From Spirosoma sp. 48-14 (lineage in GTDB: Bacteria > Bacteroidota > Bacteroidia > Cytophagales > Spirosomataceae), in assembly GCF_001898575.1 (NCBI RefSeq), contig NZ_MKUD01000063.1, positions 385,215 through 449,214 of the forward strand: a DNA stretch of 64,000 nt, written 5' to 3'. The position numbers were made by a program, and so were the translations under genes. This document shows, piece after piece, positions 17,659-26,870 of this stretch. The notes beneath the pieces were generated by a model. That model worked only from the letters and a program-made list of their open reading frames with translations. It was not told the DNA's origin and ran no database searches. The number at the start of each line of letters is the position of its first letter. Positions within the stretch are counted from its first letter, which is position 1.

Positions 17659-17706
17659 ATAAATTTCCCGGCAGATCACCACCGGGAATTTACCAAACCA
17701 ACCTAT
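17659..17706. repeat. Dispersed repeat with CCCGGCAGAT hairpin, copy 2
   Basis: ATAAATTTCCCGGCAGATCA... CCGGGAATTTACCAAACCAACCTAT repeats the segment at 7501-7547 with several substitutions. Both copies keep the hairpin and the trailing AAACCAACCTAT. It lies between the end of locus 2 and the sigma factor of locus 1. Confidence 0.6.
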
Positions 17707-17750
17707 CAATGGAACACGATCATTATGATGCCGGGCCGACCTCCTAAAAA

Positions 17751-19091
17751 TCAGCGTTCTATCCGTTTATGCATCTTTGCTTCGTAATACGCCGGAAGCA
17801 CAATAAAGAACCGGGACGTATAGAGCTGTTTCCAATCATAATGTGTCAAAGCCCCCATCAGATCAGCCTGATACTGATCAATCAACGTCTTGTTGCCCGA
17901 CAGTAACACAACCCAGCAGGCCCAGAGAGGCTCCCGCATGTGTTTGTCTTCGTACACCCGGGCGGGCGATAGTTTGGCCCATTCGCGTCCCTGTTGAAGC
18001 GCTAATGCCAGCGTCGTAGCAATATCGGGCTGCGGCTTCCAAAGCTCGTTCAGCGTCCGCCAGTTTTCGTTGAAAGTAATGGTGTGCTGATTATCAAACT
18101 GTTTATAGCGCGACAGATGCAGGGCTGCTTTTTCGGCCGTCCGATTTAACCCCTGCCGAAATTTCTCCCGAATGGCGGGCACTTGTTCCAGTTCAATTAA
18201 GGCTTTCAGATTGGCCTGTGATATGCCTGTGATCCAGAATTCGTTTTCGGTTATGTTTCCTTTTTCAGGGCTGACGGTTTCGTAGGGAATCCCCTGAGCG
18301 CACAGTTCCAGTCGGGTTAGGGAATCACCTTCGGGAATTTCATTCAGCCGTTGGTGATAGCCGTCCAGCCATTTCTTGTCGTGAGTCAGGTCGAACAGTG
18401 CTCGATAGATGAACACCAACCGAGCCGAAATTCGGCACCCTTTGTCGGTCAGGTTGCCCCGAAAACCATAGTCTTCGCGGTCACAGGGGAGCTTCCAGTC
18501 TAATTTTTCCAGCGCATTAGCCACTTTTTCGACCAGTTGAATAAGTTTCTGCTGCTCAGCCCGGTCGGGGATTCCACTTTTGATGTACCGCCACATACCG
18601 TAGAACCATGGCCCGGTCTGATCGTCGGACCCGGCCACATGGTGACTCTGTCCATCGTCGGCAACGCCCCGCGCAATGAACCCTGGTATGTGCCCAATAG
18701 TAGCCAGCCGGACCATCCCATTGGCTATTTTACGAGCCTCAAGTGCATCCTCCCGTTTCCGGCTGATCTTCCAGCGATTACATAATCCATCGATATAAAT
18801 TCCGTTAAAAAAAGCCCCGTTTTCGATGGGCGAAAACCAGGATAAGCCATTGGGTTTATCGGTATTGCATTCTTCGGCTGTTGGCATAAAGATCGTCCCA
18901 TCCCGGCCCGCATAGTCATACAGAATCCCATATTTCGGGCTGATAAACCGTCGATTGATCTCCTGATGCGCCCGCTCGATCTGCTGCTCAAGCGTGGAAG
19001 GAGCAGTTTTAGATGGCTTCGATTGAGAGTAAACCACTGAAGCGTGGCAAAAGCAACCCATTAAGAGCCAGTAATAAGTGGGTATTTTCAT
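17751..19091 (-). CDS. Secreted protein of unknown function, paralogue of the next upstream gene
   Basis: I do not recognise a named family. The 446-residue protein has a signal peptide (to about residue 22) and a helical, aromatic-rich body. Shared motifs with the protein at 19242-20573 are SPIENGAFFNGIYIDGLCNRW (residues about 85-105), PGFIARGVADDGQSH, GSDDQTGPWFYGMWRY (near residue 155) and the C-terminal REPLWACWVVLLS. The spacing and conserved acidic and aromatic residues suggest an (alpha/alpha) toroid glycosidase or lyase, which is inference. It is the last gene of locus 2 and probably processes the glycan imported there. Confidence 0.6.
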   Translation of the reverse strand: MKIPTYYWLLMGCFCHASVVYSQSKPSKTAPSTLEQQIERAHQEINRRFISPKYGILYDYAGRDGTIFMPTAEECNTDKPNGLSWFSPIENGAFFNGIYIDGLCNRWKISRKREDALEARKIANGMVRLATIGHIPGFIARGVADDGQSHHVAGSDDQTGPWFYGMWRYIKSGIPDRAEQQKLIQLVEKVANALEKLDWKLPCDREDYGFRGNLTDKGCRISARLVFIYRALFDLTHDKKWLDGYHQRLNEIPEGDSLTRLELCAQGIPYETVSPEKGNITENEFWITGISQANLKALIELEQVPAIREKFRQGLNRTAEKAALHLSRYKQFDNQHTITFNENWRTLNELWKPQPDIATTLALALQQGREWAKLSPARVYEDKHMREPLWACWVVLLSGNKTLIDQYQADLMGALTHYDWKQLYTSRFFIVLPAYYEAKMHKRIER

Positions 19092-19117
19092 TAAGATTTG
19101 GGGAAATTAACCAACAG

Positions 19118-19226
19118 CCCACCGCTTTAGCTGTGGGTCTATAAACAATCAATTACCGCGCATTCAACCGTTAAAACGGTTATGATAACATCGACCTTTT
19201 TTAACACACACAGCTAAAGCAGTGGG
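19118..19226. repeat. CCCACCGCTTTAGCTGTG palindrome with inner hairpin
   Basis: CCCACCGCTTTAGCTGTG (19118-19135) pairs with 19209-19226 with one mismatch. An inner hairpin AACCGTT-AA-AACGGTT lies near 19168-19184. It resembles a small non-coding mobile or REP-like element and separates the two paralogous genes. Confidence 0.7.
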
Positions 19227-19241
19227 TTAATAGAATCTTCA

Positions 19242-20573
19242 TCATAACTTTTTATGATTCCGAAGGCGAAACCAAACGGCTTCGACGGGAAAAAACTGTG
19301 AGTAATACAGCTTGTCGTATTGAAAATGTCCGATAGCCCCCAGCATCTCAGCCCGGTATTGGTTGACCAGATTTGTATCGGGAGATAAGGCGACAATCCA
19401 CGACATCCAGAGTGGCTCCCGCACAAAACCCAATTCCTGATTTCGACGTGGGGATAGCTTAACCAGTTCAGCCAGTTGCGCGGCCGAAACATCTAAGGCA
19501 TCCTGTTCACTGTGTTGTGGTGTCCACCATTGGTTCAGTTGCCGCCAGTCGTGCAGATAGGGTTTCAAGTCGTTGTTATCCAACTGATGCCAGCGGGCAA
19601 TGTCGACAGCAGCACTGCGGGCACTGGCATTCAGCCCCTGTTCATACGCCTGCTTCAGGGTCAGGTCCGTTTCCATTTCCCAGAGCGCCCGCACATCCAC
19701 CGTACTCGTAATACCCGTCCAGCGAAACTGCTTCGGCACATCGAACTTCATCCCATCGGCACAGATTTGCAACCGGCTCCGGCGAGGTTCACCACCCAGT
19801 TCAGCGGCCGCTTCCCGATACAGTTTATCCCAGTTGGGATTGCCCGTCAGTTGATGCATCGCTTTCAGAATGAACAGCAGCCGAGGGGCACCTTCCCAGG
19901 TAAAAATGGCAAAGCTGTTCCGATACCGGGCAGGTGCATAGGACATAGTCGGTAGTCGCCAATTAGTCGATACTAATACGTTCGCGACCTCCTCCATTTT
20001 AGTGATGATCTGCCGACGTTCGGCGGGTTCGGCCATGTCGGAATAGAGATACCGCCATAGTCCGTAAAACCAGGGCGATGTCTGATCATTGGAGCCCATC
20101 GAGGGTGGAGTTTTACCATCGGTTGCTACACCACGGCCGATAAAACCGGGTGTATCGCCCACCGACGCCAGTAACAACAATCCCTGCACCAGCTTTCGGG
20201 CTTTTTGTCGGTCGCTCTCCTGATGCCGATGCAGCCACCGCTGACAAAGCCCGTCCAGGTACAGTCCGTTGAACATGGAGCCGTTTTCAGTCGGTGTCCA
20301 CCAGCCTAGTGCATTGGGTTTGTTCTGCCGAAACTCTTCTGCTGTTGGTCGGTCGAAATGTCCGTCAGCCTCAGCAAAATCGATCAACACCTGATGTTCA
20401 TCCACGAACCGACGCCAGATTTCCTGGTGAGCCTTTTCCATATTCAGACTGTCGGCCGTCCCCGAAAAAACGGGTCCGTCGGGAACGACCGATGCCGTTG
20501 GCAGGAACGCACAAAGTCCGATTACAACCAGCCCCGCGACGACCAGTTTACCTGCTTGATAAAGCCTGCTCAT
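19242..20573 (-). CDS. Secreted or anchored protein of unknown function, paralogue of the downstream gene
   Basis: The 443-residue protein has a hydrophobic N-terminal segment (residues about 9-27) that may be a signal peptide or anchor. Core motifs are TPTENGSMFNGLYLDGLCQRW (residues about 91-111), PGFIGRGVATDG, GSNDQTSPWFYGLWRY and REPLWMSWIVALS, all aligned in order with the protein at 17751-19091. Its start overlaps the susD stop by 4 bases (ATGA), so translation is probably coupled to SusD and it should act on the same substrate. No family name can be given; a glycan-active (alpha/alpha) toroid is inferred. Confidence 0.6.
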   Translation of the reverse strand: MSRLYQAGKLVVAGLVVIGLCAFLPTASVVPDGPVFSGTADSLNMEKAHQEIWRRFVDEHQVLIDFAEADGHFDRPTAEEFRQNKPNALGWWTPTENGSMFNGLYLDGLCQRWLHRHQESDRQKARKLVQGLLLLASVGDTPGFIGRGVATDGKTPPSMGSNDQTSPWFYGLWRYLYSDMAEPAERRQIITKMEEVANVLVSTNWRLPTMSYAPARYRNSFAIFTWEGAPRLLFILKAMHQLTGNPNWDKLYREAAAELGGEPRRSRLQICADGMKFDVPKQFRWTGITSTVDVRALWEMETDLTLKQAYEQGLNASARSAAVDIARWHQLDNNDLKPYLHDWRQLNQWWTPQHSEQDALDVSAAQLAELVKLSPRRNQELGFVREPLWMSWIVALSPDTNLVNQYRAEMLGAIGHFQYDKLYYSQFFPVEAVWFRLRNHKKL

Positions 20574-22066
20574 TTCCAGTCCGGGTTCTGTTCGAGCTTG
20601 GGGTTGGCCCGGATTTCGTCCATCGGAATGGGGTAGTAACGGTGTTTGGCCTGCGGAGCCCGCACCGGATACACCTCATTGACTGCCTTCGGAATCACGG
20701 TTAGGAAGGTATTCGTCCGGGTCAGGTCGAACCAGCGGTCGCCTTCGGCAAAAAACTCCCAGCTTCGTTCTTGGAGCACCGCACTGATAAAGTTGTCTTT
20801 GCTCAACCCCGTTTGTAAATCGGCCAGCCCTGCCCGCTTCCGAATAGCGTTAATGTACTGATAGGCCGTTGCAGTAGGACCGTTCTGCCGCGCTTCGGCC
20901 TCAGCAGCAATCAGATACATATCGGCCAGCCGCAGCATTGGTACATTGTTCCGCCCCTTCGCTCCGATTGAGTTTTTGTCCATGTACTTTTTGATCAGCA
21001 CCCCCTTCACCGTATAGGGGGTAATGTCTTTTTGCAGAATCACTTTCCCGGCCACACTGATGTAAGTCGTGTCGAGCAGTTGCCGCCGTTTGTCCTTCGG
21101 GTCGAAGGAGTCAAAGAACGACTGAAAGGCAAACAGCGACCCAAAGGTTGAGTTGCCATAGTCGCGTCCGGCACTGTTTGGCGGGCCACACAAGCCCATC
21201 ATCGTTGTAGCCCGCGCTTTTGTACTGTAATCGCCCTCGAAGGCAAACATATTCTCCTGCCGGGCCAGGTCTTCTTTCTCCACATTGTACAGATCCAGTA
21301 CGTCGGTCATGAGGCTATATTTCCCTGAATTGATTACCTCAATGGCTTTCGCTTTAGCCGTTGCCCAATCCTCGGCATACAGAGCTGCTTTAGCGTATAA
21401 TCCAGTAGCCGCTTCTTTCGACGGTCGTCCTTTTACTGTCGATGCCGAATACGAGGGCAATTTGGCGATTGCGTCGTCCAGGTCTTTGTAAATCTGTTTG
21501 TAGACATCGGCTTTCGGGCTTTTAGCTACCAGCGCATCCGATTCACTTTTGCTGGGTGATGTCCGAATCACCACATCCCCAAAGCTTTTGGCCAGGGTAA
21601 AATGATACAGCGCCCGCAAAAACTTAGCTTCACCGACAATGGCATCCCGGCGTGTGGTCTCCATATTAATGGATGGTACGCGTTCGATGACCCAGTTCGC
21701 ATTTTCGATGCCTTTGTAACAAAACTGCCATAAACCCAGCGGGCTCTCAGCCGTACGCCCAAAACTTTTGGAAGACGAATAATCCGAATCGTAACTGTAG
21801 AGCGCAAAGACGTTGCGGCCTACCACCGGCTTCACCCAAAGCTGATCGGCCGCAAAATCGGAGGCCAGCACCATAGGAGCCTGATCGAACAGGTCGTTGA
21901 TGGAGCCATAGGCGGCTGTCAGGGCCGCTTCAGCATCCTGTGAACTCTTATAAAAATCGGTGGTGATCACGGACGAATACACCGTTTCGTCCAGGCTCTG
22001 ACAGGCGCTGGCACAAACAGCGACGACAAATGCTGCCAGGGTGGATTTAGAAAAATAGCATTTCAT
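20570..22066 (-). CDS. RagB/SusD family nutrient-uptake outer membrane lipoprotein (locus 2)
   Basis: The 498-residue protein has a signal peptide and lipobox (VVAVCASAC). SusD features include TTDFYKSSQDAEAALTAAYGSI near residue 38, GEAKFLRALYHFTLAKSFGDV near residue 145, a TPR-like block (TGLYAKAALYAEDWATAKAKA) and the C-terminal LQERSWEFFAEGDRWFDLTR and YPIPMDEI segments. It lies 19 bases after susC and overlaps the next gene by 4 bases, so the three are probably one transcript. Confidence 0.93.
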   Translation of the reverse strand: MKCYFSKSTLAAFVVAVCASACQSLDETVYSSVITTDFYKSSQDAEAALTAAYGSINDLFDQAPMVLASDFAADQLWVKPVVGRNVFALYSYDSDYSSSKSFGRTAESPLGLWQFCYKGIENANWVIERVPSINMETTRRDAIVGEAKFLRALYHFTLAKSFGDVVIRTSPSKSESDALVAKSPKADVYKQIYKDLDDAIAKLPSYSASTVKGRPSKEAATGLYAKAALYAEDWATAKAKAIEVINSGKYSLMTDVLDLYNVEKEDLARQENMFAFEGDYSTKARATTMMGLCGPPNSAGRDYGNSTFGSLFAFQSFFDSFDPKDKRRQLLDTTYISVAGKVILQKDITPYTVKGVLIKKYMDKNSIGAKGRNNVPMLRLADMYLIAAEAEARQNGPTATAYQYINAIRKRAGLADLQTGLSKDNFISAVLQERSWEFFAEGDRWFDLTRTNTFLTVIPKAVNEVYPVRAPQAKHRYYPIPMDEIRANPKLEQNPDWK

Positions 22067-22085
22067 AAAAGTCAGGAGTTAGTGG

Positions 22086-25000
22086 TCAGAAGGTACACTG
22101 AAGGCCAACGACATACGATTTAGCTGCCGGGTACGTACCATTGTCGTAGAACAAAGCGTTGGAGCTGCCGTAGTTGTTCGACTCGGGGTCCCAGCCCTGG
22201 TAGTTGGTTATCGTAAACAGGTTATTGCCACTGACGTAGGCCCGAATGCTCTTGCTGAATTTGGTACGGGGAAGGTTATAAGCCAGTGTCAGGTTCTTGA
22301 CCCGGATGTAGGAATTATCCTCTACCCAGCGATCGCCCACAGGCAGGTTCGTTCCCTGGGCCGGTTTCACATACTCGTTATTCGGATTGGTGGCCGACCA
22401 GCGATTGGCCATACCTTCCAGCAGATTGACCTGTCCCGAAGGGGTCTCGAATGTAAACCGGAACCCATTGAACAGTCGGCTACCCTGTACGCCCTGCACA
22501 AACCCACTCAGCTCGAAATTCTTGTATTTTACCGAACTCGAAAAGCCGAAAAAGTACTTCGGCTGTGCATTGCCGACAATCACCTGATCATCCGTACTGA
22601 TCTTGCCATCGCCATTGACGTCCTTGATTTTGAAGCCACCCGTCCGGGCGTCGTACCCAGGCAGAAAGGTCTCGCCCGTCTGGTTGATGCCGTCCAGAAT
22701 ATAGGTCCGATAAACACCCAGCGGGTAGCCAACTTTTAGAATCGAATAGCTCGACAAGGCCAACTCCTGCTGAATACCATCCAGTGCCAGCACTTTATTT
22801 TGGTTAAAGGTTATATTCCCCGACGCGTCCCATTTGACGATTCCGGTTAAAATCTTCCCGCTAATACCGAGTTCAAATCCCTTATTTTCGATGGAGCCAT
22901 AATTCCCCGTGATGGTTGTGTAGCCCGACGACCAGGGCAACGCTTTGGTGAACAACAGGTTATCGGTACGCTTATGATAGTAATCAGCAACCACGTTCAG
23001 GCGGTTGTTAAGCAAAGCCAGATCGACACCAATATCAAGCTGAGTAGCCTGCTCCCATTTCAGATCGGGATTAGCAATGGCTGTCGGGTTGATGCCCGTC
23101 TGGACGTTGTTGTTGAAATTGTAGTTGTAGCCCTGACCGCTCACCGTTGCCAGCGACTGATACGACCCAATGGCTCCGGCATTCCCGGTTACGCCATAAC
23201 TCGCTCGTACTTTCAGGTCGGTGATAAACGTGACGGGTTTCATGAAATCTTCTTCAATGACTCGCCAGGCACCCGATATGGCCGGAAAAAAGCCGTATTT
23301 GTTGTTCGCTCCGAATTTGCTCGATCCGTCGATCCGGCCCGTCAGGTCCAGGAAATACCGATCTTTGAAGCCATACGAAACCCGGCCCAGATACGATACC
23401 AGGCTACTTTTACTACGCGAACTGGACAAGGCATAGACCGTTGCATTGCCCGTTGCGTAGTTCTGCGTAAAGTCGTTGCCAAAGCCGGAAGCCGTTTGAT
23501 TATTGGTTTGTAAAATATCGGATTGGGTCGCGTATACGGCGGTGATATTGAGGGAATGATGCTGGCGAAAAACGTTTTTATACGTCAGGATACTCTCATG
23601 CAGGAGCGAGCGAAAATAGTTGCTGTTGTTGCTGGCACTACCGTTGACGGCATTGGGGTTATTGAGCGAAATCGAATCGACGATAGAGCGAGGGGAATAC
23701 TGCTCCTGCAACCCAGATGTCAGGTCGGCGTTGAAACTGGCCCGGTAGGTAAGCCCTTTTACAATGGCGACTTCCAGGTACAGATTACCTAACAGACGAT
23801 TATTGGTCGTATAATCCTTTTTAGCCAGTTCGCCCATTGGGTTGACTGTTTCCCGGTAGCGGCCGTTCATCTGATCGGCAAAGGAATAGACGCTACCATC
23901 GGGTCGAAAGGGAAGTAATACCGGCGGAGCAGCCACCGCCCGACCCAGAATCCCCTCACGAGCGCTGGTCACGTTCACCCCCGTCCCGCCCGCATTGACC
24001 CGGTTTTCGTTCGTGACGGTATAGTAGAGGCTGGTACCGAGTTTAAACCGGTCGTTGATCCGATGGTCAATATTGGCCCGAAAGGCATACCGTTTGTAAT
24101 TGGTCGATTTGATGATGCCGTCCTGATTGAAGTAGTTGGCACCCAGCGCAATCTGGGTTTTATTATTACCGCTGGTTACCGACAACTGGTGGTTCTGGAT
24201 CATGGCCTTTCGGAAGATCAGATCCAGGTAGTTAGTGCCTTTGCCGACGCTAGCCGGATTGGGATAAATAACGGTCGGGTTATACGTGTCGTTTTCCAAC
24301 TGAGCAAATTGCGACGCATCCAGAATACCCAGTTTTCGGGTAGTTTCCTGCTGGCCCACATAGCCATCATACGTCACGTTGGTCACGCCATCTTTCCCCC
24401 GTTTGGTCGTAATCAGGACTACCCCATTGGCGGCTCTGGCTCCATAAATAGCGGTTGCAGCCGCATCTTTCAGCACTTCTACCGACTCAATATCCGACGG
24501 GTTTATCTGCGACAAAGGGTTAGCGGCATTAACCGCCGACGTAGCCGAAATCTGAATACCATCGATTACATAGAGCGGTTCCGAGGTTCCGTTGATCGAG
24601 TTGGTGCCCCGAATGCGCACGCTGATATTGCCGCCGGGTGTCCCCGAATTCTGACGCATATCGAGTCCAGGTACACGACCCTGAATACCCTGAGCCAAAT
24701 TAGCGACGGGTGTCACTTTTAACTCCTCGGCTTTCACCGACGCGATAGAGCCTGTGATCGAGCTTTTGGTACGCGTGCCATACCCAACTACCACCACTTC
24801 GCCCAAGGCTTTGGTGTCAGGAGCCAACTGCACATCGATAGTAGAACGACTGCCAATAGCCATTTCCTGATTCAGATAACCAACAAACGAAAAGACCAAC
24901 ACAGTGCCTGATTCATTGTCAGGAATGGAAAGTCGATAGCGTCCATCCACATCGGTGGTTGTACCGCGTGTAGTATTTTTCACCACCACACTCACACCCG

Positions 25001-25457
25001 GTAGCCCCTGCCCTGTTTCGCTTTTCACCGTGCCCGTGATAGTTCTGTCGGCAGCTTCCAGATGTGCCTGCGATGGACCCGTATCGCCCACATCATCGGC
25101 CGATGGGCCGGGTACAATGGCAATCTGACTGCCCGTTACCACGTACCGCAGTTGCAGGGGTTTTAACAGCCGTTCCAGAATATCGGCCAGTTTTTCGTCT
25201 GTAGCCGCCAGCGACACCTTTCGGTCGATCTGAACAATCTGCCGACTGTAGACGAACTTGATATGCGCGGTTTTTTCCAGCGTTTGCAGAGCCTGCCGGA
25301 ACGTGTTGTTATCCAGCCGGATACTGACTCGCTGATCAAGGAGTTCCTGGGCATTTGCTGCCAGAACGCCGTTGACCAGCCATACCGTAAGCAACAATTG
25401 GAGTAGCGAGATTCGCATAAGCATCCGAATCGTTTCGTGATTTGTAAACTTGTACAT
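22086..25457 (-). CDS. SusC/RagA family TonB-linked outer membrane transporter with STN domain (locus 2)
   Basis: The 1123-residue protein has a signal peptide (RISLLQLLLTVWLVNGVLAA). The STN domain is at residues about 45-115 (FRQALQTLEKTAHIKFVYSR), the carboxypeptidase-like domain at about 140-235 (ITGTVKSETGQGLPGVSVVV), then the plug (GEVVVVGYGTRTKSSITGSI, SVRIRGTNSING) and a 22-strand-type barrel. The carboxypeptidase-like and plug regions are nearly identical to those of the locus 1 SusC, while the STN and barrel parts differ, as expected for related transporters with different substrates. A hairpin terminator pointing against the gene lies about 90 bases upstream. Confidence 0.95.
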   Translation of the reverse strand: MYKFTNHETIRMLMRISLLQLLLTVWLVNGVLAANAQELLDQRVSIRLDNNTFRQALQTLEKTAHIKFVYSRQIVQIDRKVSLAATDEKLADILERLLKPLQLRYVVTGSQIAIVPGPSADDVGDTGPSQAHLEAADRTITGTVKSETGQGLPGVSVVVKNTTRGTTTDVDGRYRLSIPDNESGTVLVFSFVGYLNQEMAIGSRSTIDVQLAPDTKALGEVVVVGYGTRTKSSITGSIASVKAEELKVTPVANLAQGIQGRVPGLDMRQNSGTPGGNISVRIRGTNSINGTSEPLYVIDGIQISATSAVNAANPLSQINPSDIESVEVLKDAAATAIYGARAANGVVLITTKRGKDGVTNVTYDGYVGQQETTRKLGILDASQFAQLENDTYNPTVIYPNPASVGKGTNYLDLIFRKAMIQNHQLSVTSGNNKTQIALGANYFNQDGIIKSTNYKRYAFRANIDHRINDRFKLGTSLYYTVTNENRVNAGGTGVNVTSAREGILGRAVAAPPVLLPFRPDGSVYSFADQMNGRYRETVNPMGELAKKDYTTNNRLLGNLYLEVAIVKGLTYRASFNADLTSGLQEQYSPRSIVDSISLNNPNAVNGSASNNSNYFRSLLHESILTYKNVFRQHHSLNITAVYATQSDILQTNNQTASGFGNDFTQNYATGNATVYALSSSRSKSSLVSYLGRVSYGFKDRYFLDLTGRIDGSSKFGANNKYGFFPAISGAWRVIEEDFMKPVTFITDLKVRASYGVTGNAGAIGSYQSLATVSGQGYNYNFNNNVQTGINPTAIANPDLKWEQATQLDIGVDLALLNNRLNVVADYYHKRTDNLLFTKALPWSSGYTTITGNYGSIENKGFELGISGKILTGIVKWDASGNITFNQNKVLALDGIQQELALSSYSILKVGYPLGVYRTYILDGINQTGETFLPGYDARTGGFKIKDVNGDGKISTDDQVIVGNAQPKYFFGFSSSVKYKNFELSGFVQGVQGSRLFNGFRFTFETPSGQVNLLEGMANRWSATNPNNEYVKPAQGTNLPVGDRWVEDNSYIRVKNLTLAYNLPRTKFSKSIRAYVSGNNLFTITNYQGWDPESNNYGSSNALFYDNGTYPAAKSYVVGLQCTF

Positions 25458-25546
25458 AACTTGGGGGTAGGTCTAGTTATTCCGGGCAAAGGAGTAGCTA
25501 TACCGGTCGGCGGTGGCCCGAAATAGCCGCCAGATCGGTCAAGTGC

Positions 25547-25579
25547 GCCCGTTATGTTGCAGCATAGCGGGCTTTTTTT
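25547..25579 (+). terminator. Intrinsic terminator on the strand opposite to the sus operon
   Basis: GCCCGTTATG (25547-25556) pairs with CATAGCGGGC (25563-25572) with one wobble and is followed by a run of seven T on the plus strand. All neighbouring genes are on the minus strand. It could end an antisense transcript that starts near or inside the susC 5' end. Confidence 0.55.
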
Positions 25580-25593
25580 AATGGATAATGGGC

Positions 25594-25675
25594 AATGAAT
25601 AATTGACAATGAATAATGTATAATGTGCTACCAGAGGCTCACTCATTGAGCATTATGCATTGTCAATTATTCATT
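25594..25675. repeat. AATGGATAATG-family intergenic palindrome
   Basis: AATGAATAATTGACAATGAA... (25594-25618) pairs with 25651-25675 with two mismatches. It lies between the anti-sigma gene and susC of locus 2, ending a few bases before the fecR stop. Confidence 0.75.
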
Positions 25676-25681
25676 TACTTT

Positions 25682-26800
25682 TCAACAGCCTTTGCTGGTA
25701 ATAATGATGCGGGCATCCACCACTTCGTACGAAGCGCCGATAGAAGCACACAACAACTGAAGCTGATCGTAGAGCGAAACACCCGCCAGAGATGCCGTTA
25801 GGGTGCAATGCCGCAGCGCCGACGCGTCGTAAATAATCTCCACCCCATACGCTTTCTTTAACCGCTCGAAAACTGCTGTCGCCGGGGTATCGTCGAACGT
25901 AAACGTTTCCGGTGTTTCGGATGTCGTGGGAAGCAGGTTCGGTTTCGCTACCAGCTCTTTCTGGTAACTTCCCTGGCTGGCATCGTACGTTACCTGTTGA
26001 TTGGCCGTCAAGACAACGCCTGCTTTGGGCACATTTGGAGACGATCGGGCCGAAGCCCAGTCTTTCTGATTCATCACCGACACTTTGCCCGACAGAACGG
26101 ACACCATCATTCGGGTATCGCCGGGCCGAGCCTGCACCCGGAATCGGGTACCTAATACGCGCGTTACCAGGGTTCCGCTATAGACCAGAAACGGGCGCTT
26201 CCCTTCATGAACGACCGAGAACAGAGCATCACCTTTCAGGTATACTTCCCGTTTCTCCGAATCAAAGGTGTGTGGATAGGAAGCCTGGCTATGAGCCATC
26301 AGGGTCAACTGGCTCCCATCGGGTAAGGAAAGTTGTACGGGTTGCGAGGTGCCATTGACCTGATTTACCCATTTATCCGTGGTAGGCTCATCGACCTTAG
26401 ATGGATTATGAGAAACAGTTGTCGAGTTGGCTTCACCGCGATTGGCAAGAAACCACCCGCCAGCGCTCAGTATGAGCAACACCATAGCGGCTGCCAGCCA
26501 TCGGTACTGGGTCCATAGGTTTCGCTGAACGGGCCAGTTCGACTGTACGGGTACGTGCCGGGTCAGTTTCACGATCTGTTCTACCTCCCGTTGCTCCTGA
26601 TCAGCCGAAAGACTATGCGGACGGTGTTTGAGGGCTTCGGCCATGTCTTTAGCCAATAGCAGGGTATCGCGCTGGTCGGGATGCTGCTGCTGCCACTGCT
26701 CCCAGAACTGACGGGCTTCAGGATGGTTGTGTTTTACCCAGGCCAGAAACCAGCTATCCGTCAGAAAGTCTTCGACGGTATACTGTTGATAAGCTTTCAT
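25682..26800 (-). CDS. FecR family anti-sigma factor (locus 2)
   Basis: The 372-residue protein starts at ATG 26800 (MKAYQQYTVEDF). A membrane helix lies near residues 100-116 (WLAAAMVLLILSAGGWFLA). The FecR domain contains QLSLPDGSQLTLMAHSQASYP and LVTRVLGTRFRVQA, and the C-terminal DUF4974-like part is ATAVFERLKKAYGVEIIYDA with a final QLQLLCASIGASYEVV. It should control the sigma factor encoded 70 bases upstream and receive the signal from the STN domain of SusC. The end of the gene abuts a palindrome. Confidence 0.9.
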   Translation of the reverse strand: MKAYQQYTVEDFLTDSWFLAWVKHNHPEARQFWEQWQQQHPDQRDTLLLAKDMAEALKHRPHSLSADQEQREVEQIVKLTRHVPVQSNWPVQRNLWTQYRWLAAAMVLLILSAGGWFLANRGEANSTTVSHNPSKVDEPTTDKWVNQVNGTSQPVQLSLPDGSQLTLMAHSQASYPHTFDSEKREVYLKGDALFSVVHEGKRPFLVYSGTLVTRVLGTRFRVQARPGDTRMMVSVLSGKVSVMNQKDWASARSSPNVPKAGVVLTANQQVTYDASQGSYQKELVAKPNLLPTTSETPETFTFDDTPATAVFERLKKAYGVEIIYDASALRHCTLTASLAGVSLYDQLQLLCASIGASYEVVDARIIITSKGC

Positions 26801-26870
26801 ATCGTGTGGGAGTAAGCCGTTTCGGTTGTTAATAGGGACATTTTTCGGGATGATACTCAGCACATCGTCT

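Noticed and set aside
24063-24722. 219-residue plus-strand ORF opposite susC
   Set aside because: Antisense to the TonB plug of SusC, which is strongly conserved; a shadow of its codon bias.
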